Shown here piece by piece: positions 6,720 through 9,905 of a DNA stretch of 9,905 nt (positions within the stretch are counted from its first letter, which is position 1; every line of letters begins with the position of its first letter). The DNA comes from Victivallales bacterium (lineage in GTDB: Bacteria; Verrucomicrobiota; Lentisphaeria; Oligosphaerales; Oligosphaeraceae): assembly GCA_017458805.1 (NCBI GenBank), contig JAFTAC010000132.1, positions 1 to 9,905 on the forward strand, given 5' to 3'. The notes under the pieces were generated by a model that did not search any database, was not told where the DNA came from, and worked only from the letters and a program-made list of their open reading frames with translations. A program made the translations under genes and the position numbers.

Positions 6720-6758
6720 CAAAAGGCGGAAGTCCTACGGATTTCCGCCTTTTGTTTT
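6720..6758 (+). terminator. Riboswitch-controlled intrinsic terminator upstream of thiS
   Basis: A long hairpin with a 16-pair stem from C6720 to G6754 (one G-T wobble at 6732/6742) and the three-base loop TAC (6736-6738), followed by a T-rich run to 6758. It sits between the TPP aptamer and the thiS ribosome site AGGA (6762-6765), so it fits transcription attenuation when TPP is bound. Confidence 0.92.
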
Positions 6759-6775
6759 CACAGGAAATCTGTATC

Positions 6776-6970
6776 ATGGTAACAATCAACGGAAAACAGA
6801 CGCAAGCCGAGGGCAAGACGCTGGCCGACTACCTCGCGGAAGCTGGCTATGACCTCAAGCGAATTGCCGTCGAACTCAACGGCGACATCGTCCCGAAGGC
6901 CACATTCCCCGATGTCGTTCTCAAGGAGGGCGACGTCGTGGAAATCGTCAGCTTCGTGGGAGGCGGTTGA
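6776..6970 (+). CDS. thiS: Sulfur carrier protein ThiS
   Basis: A 64-residue ubiquitin-like protein that carries sulfur as a C-terminal thiocarboxylate to the thiazole synthase ThiG. Typical features are MVTINGKQ at the start, LADYLAEAGYD, IAVELNGDIVP, FPDVVLKEGDVVEIVSFVGGG at the end. It terminates in the required Gly-Gly. The ATG at 6776 has AGGA at 6762-6765, ten bases upstream. A TTG at 6752 in the same frame would start inside the terminator stem and add eight non-homologous residues, so it is not chosen. It is the first gene after the TPP riboswitch and terminator. Its stop is separated by one base from thiF, and its Gly codons provide thiF's ribosome site. Confidence 0.95.
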   Translation: MVTINGKQTQAEGKTLADYLAEAGYDLKRIAVELNGDIVPKATFPDVVLKEGDVVEIVSFVGGG

Positions 6971-6971
6971 A

Positions 6972-7625
6972 ATGGCACCTGTTCCCTCAAAGCAGGAGTT
7001 GGACAACGCGCTGATTGCCAGGCACGGAGCAGAGCTTCATGCTCGCCTCTCCAATGCCACCGTCGCCATCTGCGGTCTTGGCGGCCTCGGCTCCAACATC
7101 GCCATCGCGCTGGCCCGCGCAGGAGTCGGGCATCTGCACCTCATCGACTTTGACCGCGTCGATATCTCCAACCTCAATCGCCAGCAGTACTTCGTAAGGC
7201 AACTCGGCCAGTTCAAGACGGAAGCCCTGCGGGAGAACCTTCTGGCCATTGCCCCCTATCTTCAGGTCGAGTTATCGACGGTGCGCCTCACCGAAGAGAA
7301 CGTCCCCACCCTGCTGGCCGATGCAGACATCATCTGCGAGGCATTCGACAAGGCGGAAGCGAAGGCCATGCTGGTCAACTCCGTTCTGGAGCACTTCCCC
7401 GACAAATGGCTCGTGAGCGGCAATGGCATGGCGGGCAAGGATAGCGCCAACCTCATCCGCACACGGCGTCTCGGCAGACGTTTCATCCTCTGTGGCGACG
7501 GCGTCAGCGATGTTGAAACAAGCGGCACCCTCTTCTCCGCACGCGTCATGGCTTGCGCCGCCCACGAGGCGCTTGCCGTCATCCGCATCATCGCAGGGGA
7601 TTTCGATAATAACATTAAAGAATAG
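6972..7625 (+). CDS. thiF: ThiS adenylyltransferase ThiF (short form)
   Basis: A 217-residue E1-like enzyme that uses ATP to adenylate the ThiS C-terminus before sulfur transfer. The nucleotide-binding motif is ICGLGGLGSNIAIALARAG (33-51), followed by HLIDFDRVDISNLNRQQYF (56-74) with the Asp and Arg/Asn residues of the E1 fold, then KTEALRENL, DADIICEAFDKAEAK (117-131) and SGNGMAGKD. No CxxC pairs for the zinc seen in Escherichia coli ThiF/MoeB are present, and the length matches the short ThiF family found beside thiS and thiH in anaerobes. The ATG at 6972 is preceded by GGGAGG (6958-6963) inside the thiS end; an upstream in-frame ATG at 6849 lies in thiS and is rejected. Downstream are a small dyad and thiG. 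Confidence 0.93.
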   Translation: MAPVPSKQELDNALIARHGAELHARLSNATVAICGLGGLGSNIAIALARAGVGHLHLIDFDRVDISNLNRQQYFVRQLGQFKTEALRENLLAIAPYLQVELSTVRLTEENVPTLLADADIICEAFDKAEAKAMLVNSVLEHFPDKWLVSGNGMAGKDSANLIRTRRLGRRFILCGDGVSDVETSGTLFSARVMACAAHEALAVIRIIAGDFDNNIKE

Positions 7626-7644
7626 AGGTAATTTTAATTACCTC
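7625..7644 (+). repeat. Perfect inverted repeat between thiF and thiG
   Basis: GAGGTAATT and AATTACCTC with two bases between them. It starts on the last base of the thiF stop and lies 24 bases before thiG. The RNA could form an eight-pair stem with a UUUA loop. No T-run follows, so it is not an intrinsic terminator; a role as mRNA processing or stability element is possible. Confidence 0.75.
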
Positions 7645-7668
7645 AATAACTAACCAAGGGCAACCATA

Positions 7669-8442
7669 ATGCAAGAGAACGATTCATTTCAACTAGGCGG
7701 CCACAGCTTCACCTCCCGCTTCATCCTGGGCTCGGGCAAATACTCCCTGAACCTCATCAAGGCAGCCGTCGAACATGCTGGTGCGCAGATCATCACGCTG
7801 GCGGTGCGCCGTGCCAACACCGCCGACCATGAGAACATCCTGGACTACATCCCGAAGGGCGTCACCCTGCTCCCAAACACCTCTGGCGCACGCAACGCCG
7901 ACGAAGCCGTCCGCATCGCGCGTCTTGCCCGTGAAATGGGCTGCGGCAACTTCGTGAAAATCGAAATCATGCGCGACACCAAGTACCTCATGCCCGACAA
8001 CCAGGAGACCATCAAGGCCACGGAAACGTTGGCATCCGATGGCTTCGTCGTGCTCCCCTACATGTTCCCCGACCTGATGGCCGCTCGCGACATGGTCAAG
8101 GCAGGTGCCGCCGCCATCATGCCGCTGGGCGCACCCATCGGCTCCAACCAGGGGTTGCAGGCAAAACCCTTCATCCAGATACTCGTCAATGAAATCGAAC
8201 TGCCCATCATTGTGGATGCGGGCATCGGACGCCCCTCGCAGGCATGCGAGGCAATGGAAATGGGCTGCACTGCCGTCATGGCCAACACAGCCCTCGCCAC
8301 GGCTGGCAACATCCCGCTCATGGCGCATGCCTTCCGCAACGCCATCGAGGCGGGGCGCTCCGCCTGGCTGGCGGGTCTTGGACGCGTCCTGGAGCGCGGA
8401 GCCTCTGCCTCCGACCCGCTCACTGGCTTCCTTCACGATTGA
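7669..8442 (+). CDS. thiG: Thiazole synthase ThiG
   Basis: A 257-residue (beta/alpha)8 enzyme that condenses deoxyxylulose 5-phosphate, dehydroglycine and the ThiS thiocarboxylate into the thiazole phosphate of thiamine. Family blocks: [12 protein letters not shown] (14-25), ITLAVRRAN (42-50), [23 protein letters not shown] (67-89), FVKIEIM (95-101) with K97 as the Schiff-base lysine, [30 protein letters not shown] (148-163), [14 protein letters not shown] (179-192), [22 protein letters not shown]. Length is normal. Start is ATG 7669, with AAGGG at 7656-7660 as ribosome site eight bases away. It follows thiF after a 43-base gap containing an inverted repeat and precedes thiH by 18 bases, in the thiSFGH operon under TPP control. 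Confidence 0.96.
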   Translation: MQENDSFQLGGHSFTSRFILGSGKYSLNLIKAAVEHAGAQIITLAVRRANTADHENILDYIPKGVTLLPNTSGARNADEAVRIARLAREMGCGNFVKIEIMRDTKYLMPDNQETIKATETLASDGFVVLPYMFPDLMAARDMVKAGAAAIMPLGAPIGSNQGLQAKPFIQILVNEIELPIIVDAGIGRPSQACEAMEMGCTAVMANTALATAGNIPLMAHAFRNAIEAGRSAWLAGLGRVLERGASASDPLTGFLHD

Positions 8443-8460
8443 TTATCAGGAGCATACGCT

Positions 8461-9711
8461 ATGCCTAACCAATTCTTCGTCGATTCCGAGTTCCTCTCCC
8501 CCGCCGCCCTGGCCAGAAAGCACGAACTGGAGAACAATCCCGCCTCCAGGACAGACATCATGGCCTATCTCCCTGGCATGGAGGTGATTCAATCCGACAC
8601 TCGCGAGAAGGGGCTGGGGCGTGTCAATGCCTACGACGCCTCCCAATTCACAGGAAAGGACGTCCTGCGTGCCCTGGAGCATGAAAACTGCTCCATAGAG
8701 GACTTCCAGGCGCTGCTTTCCCCCGCCGCCGCCCCCTTCCTGGAGCAGATGGCCACCCGCGCCCGCCGCGAAACCGTCCGCCACTTCGGCAACACGGTCT
8801 ATCTCTTCACCCCGCTCTACATCGCGAACTTCTGCGAAAACTACTGCGTCTATTGCGGTTTCAACTGCTACAACCACATCCGCCGCATGCGACTGGACAT
8901 GGATCAGATTGAACATGAGATGAAAATCATCTCCGCCTCGGGCATGGAGGAAATCCTCATCCTGACAGGCGAAAGCCGCGGTAAAAGCAGCGTCGAGTAC
9001 ATTGGCGACGCCTGCGCTTTGGCGCGCAAGTACTTCCGCATGGTCGGCGTCGAGGTCTATCCCCTCAATACGGACGAATACAAGTATCTGCATGAGCGTG
9101 GAGTCGATTATGTGACGGTCTTCCAGGAAACATACGACACCGTCCGCTACGAGCAACTGCACCTGGCGGGCCACAAGCGCGTATGGCCGTATCGTTTCGA
9201 TGCCCAGGAGCGCGCCCTCATGGGCGGCATGCGCGGCGTTGCCTTCTCCGCCCTGCTGGGACTTGCCGACTTCCGCAAGGACGCCCTCGCCACGGGTCTT
9301 CACGCCTACTTCTTGCAGCGCAAATACCCCCATGCGGAGATTTCGCTCTCCTGCCCGCGTCTTCGCCCCATCGTCAACAATGAAGCCATCAATCCGCAGG
9401 ACGTGCATGAACGCGAACTCTGCCAGATTCTCTGCGCCTACCGTATCTTCCTGCCCTTCGCTGGCATCACCGTCTCCTCCCGCGAAAGCACCTCCTTCCG
9501 AAACGGCATCGCCAAAATCGCTGCGACGAAAATCTCCGCAGGCGTCTCCACAGGCATCGGCGACCACGAGGCGAAATATACGGGCACGGAGGAAAAGGAC
9601 ACGGGCGACGAACAGTTCGAAATACAGGACGGCCGCAGCATCAAGACGATGTACCGCGACATGCAGAACGGCGGCCTCCAACCCGTGCTGAATGATTATT
9701 TGTATTTGTGA
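8461..9711 (+). CDS. thiH: 2-iminoacetate synthase ThiH (radical SAM tyrosine lyase)
   Basis: A 416-residue radical SAM enzyme that cleaves tyrosine to p-cresol and dehydroglycine for ThiG; its presence rather than the oxygen-dependent glycine oxidase ThiO indicates an anaerobic-type route. The cluster motif C125ENYC129VYC132GFN is intact, preceded by LFTPLYIANF and followed by HIRRMRL. Other family blocks are LTGESRGKSSVEYIGDA, VGVEVYPLNTDEY, VFQETYDTVRYEQLHLAGHKR, LMGGMRGVAFSALLGL, LHAYFLQRKYPHAEI, SCPRLRPIVNN, ATKISAGVSTGIG and DEQFEIQDGRS near the end. It is longer than the Escherichia coli protein (about 377) by an N-terminal extension of roughly 40 residues (LPGMEVIQSD), as in ThiH of Bacteroides and Clostridia. 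Start ATG 8461 has AGGAG at 8448-8452. A terminator follows closely. Confidence 0.96.
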   Translation: MPNQFFVDSEFLSPAALARKHELENNPASRTDIMAYLPGMEVIQSDTREKGLGRVNAYDASQFTGKDVLRALEHENCSIEDFQALLSPAAAPFLEQMATRARRETVRHFGNTVYLFTPLYIANFCENYCVYCGFNCYNHIRRMRLDMDQIEHEMKIISASGMEEILILTGESRGKSSVEYIGDACALARKYFRMVGVEVYPLNTDEYKYLHERGVDYVTVFQETYDTVRYEQLHLAGHKRVWPYRFDAQERALMGGMRGVAFSALLGLADFRKDALATGLHAYFLQRKYPHAEISLSCPRLRPIVNNEAINPQDVHERELCQILCAYRIFLPFAGITVSSRESTSFRNGIAKIAATKISAGVSTGIGDHEAKYTGTEEKDTGDEQFEIQDGRSIKTMYRDMQNGGLQPVLNDYLYL

Positions 9712-9713
9712 AT

Positions 9714-9768
9714 GCAGCGACGGCATCCTCGCCGTTGACGGTGACGACGCCGTCGCTGCCGTTTTTTT
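9714..9768 (+). terminator. Intrinsic terminator of the thiSFGH operon
   Basis: GCAGCGACGGC (9714-9724) pairs perfectly with GCCGTCGCTGC (9749-9759). The enclosed bases can form a small inner CCGT/ACGG hairpin. Seven T follow at 9762-9768. It begins three bases after the thiH stop and closes the operon. Confidence 0.9.
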
Positions 9769-9817
9769 GGGGATCACCCCTGCAACTCCCAATATGATTT
9801 GCACGACAATAATTTTC

Positions 9818-9851
9818 TTGATTTTTTATATTTATGATATCTATATATAAT
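9818..9851 (+). promoter_or_regulatory. AT-rich promoter region of the gene starting at 9891
   Basis: The sequence changes sharply from GC-rich to AT-rich after 9785. TATAAT lies at 9846-9851 and TTGATT at 9818-9823; that spacing (22) is too long, but TATATA at 9842-9847 gives 18. The exact -10 box is uncertain, but a promoter here is likely because it lies after a terminator and before a gene with its own ribosome site. Confidence 0.55.
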
Positions 9852-9864
9852 AGTTATCATAAAT
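9830..9864 (+). promoter_or_regulatory. 35-base dyad overlapping the -10 region, likely operator
   Basis: Outer arms ATTTATGATA (9830-9839) and TATCATAAAT (9855-9864) are perfect complements. After one T/T mismatch (9840/9854), inner arms CTAT (9841-9844) and ATAG (9850-9853) also pair around ATATA. The dyad covers the TATAAT/TATATA boxes, where a bound repressor would block transcription; a structured 5' leader is the alternative. Confidence 0.6.
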
Positions 9865-9890
9865 GCAGGTATCAAAAGAGAGGTGCAAAC

Positions 9891-9905
9891 ATGGAAACAG
9901 CCAAA
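9891..9905 (+). CDS. Start of an unidentified gene (first five codons, cut by window end)
   Basis: ATG at 9891 with GAGAGG at 9878-9883, seven bases upstream, encodes METAK before the window ends. It follows an AT-rich promoter and a long dyad and is separated from the thi operon by a terminator, so it is probably an independent unit. Nothing can be said about its product. Confidence 0.6.

Noticed and set aside
6752..6775. TTG start extending thiS by eight residues
   Set aside because: It lies in the terminator stem and the added residues do not belong to ThiS; the ATG at 6776 has a ribosome site.
6849..6971. Upstream ATG start extending thiF by 41 residues
   Set aside because: It overlaps thiS in another frame with Ser/Arg-rich shadow sequence; the ATG at 6972 has GGGAGG eight bases before it.
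8446..9804. 452-residue minus-strand open frame opposite thiH
   Set aside because: A shadow of thiH codon bias; thiH is unambiguous on the plus strand and this frame runs through its terminator.

Overview
The window is gene-dense, GC-rich and strongly biased to C-ending codons. All genes I can support lie on the plus strand. A type III secretion (T3SS) chaperone and candidate effector point to a Gram-negative bacterium that interacts with a host or with other cells. A TPP riboswitch, anaerobe-style ThiH and NosR-like redox genes fit an anaerobe. A host-associated member of the PVC group (Lentisphaerota or Kiritimatiellota type) would fit, but this is a guess from gene content and codon style; no marker gene is present.

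Region 1 (1-4436) is a tightly packed run. It holds the 3' end of biotin synthase bioB, a UDP-glucuronate 4-epimerase-type sugar-nucleotide epimerase overlapping it by 17 bases, a CesT-family T3SS chaperone whose Shine-Dalgarno overlaps the epimerase stop, and a 797-residue protein of unknown family. The last has the gene position and size of a T3SS effector. Its central part (about residues 405-560) shows an order of residues reminiscent of atypical (HipA/PI3K-like) kinases. This chaperone-effector pair is the least explained and most interesting part of the window.

Region 2 (4437-6515) begins with a 154-base spacer holding four copies of a 16-17 base repeat with hairpins, and an exact-style tandem duplication of the leader and start codon of the next gene. 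Two overlapping genes follow: a membrane-anchored flavin-reductase-like protein and a NosR-like membrane protein with a periplasmic FMN-binding domain (SGAT flavinylation motif) and two CxxxCP motifs. Together they look like an extracytoplasmic flavin electron-transfer module.

Region 3 (6516-9768) is a complete TPP-riboswitch-controlled thiazole operon: promoter, TPP riboswitch, intrinsic terminator, thiS, thiF, thiG, thiH, terminator. ThiH makes dehydroglycine from tyrosine, ThiF adenylates ThiS, the ThiS carboxy terminus receives sulfur, and ThiG condenses these with deoxyxylulose 5-phosphate into the thiamine thiazole. The terminator loop can pair with the 3' strand of the riboswitch, giving a concrete antitermination model.

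Region 4 (9769-9905) is an AT-rich promoter region with a nearly perfect 35-base dyad over a TATAAT box, followed by the first five codons of another gene.
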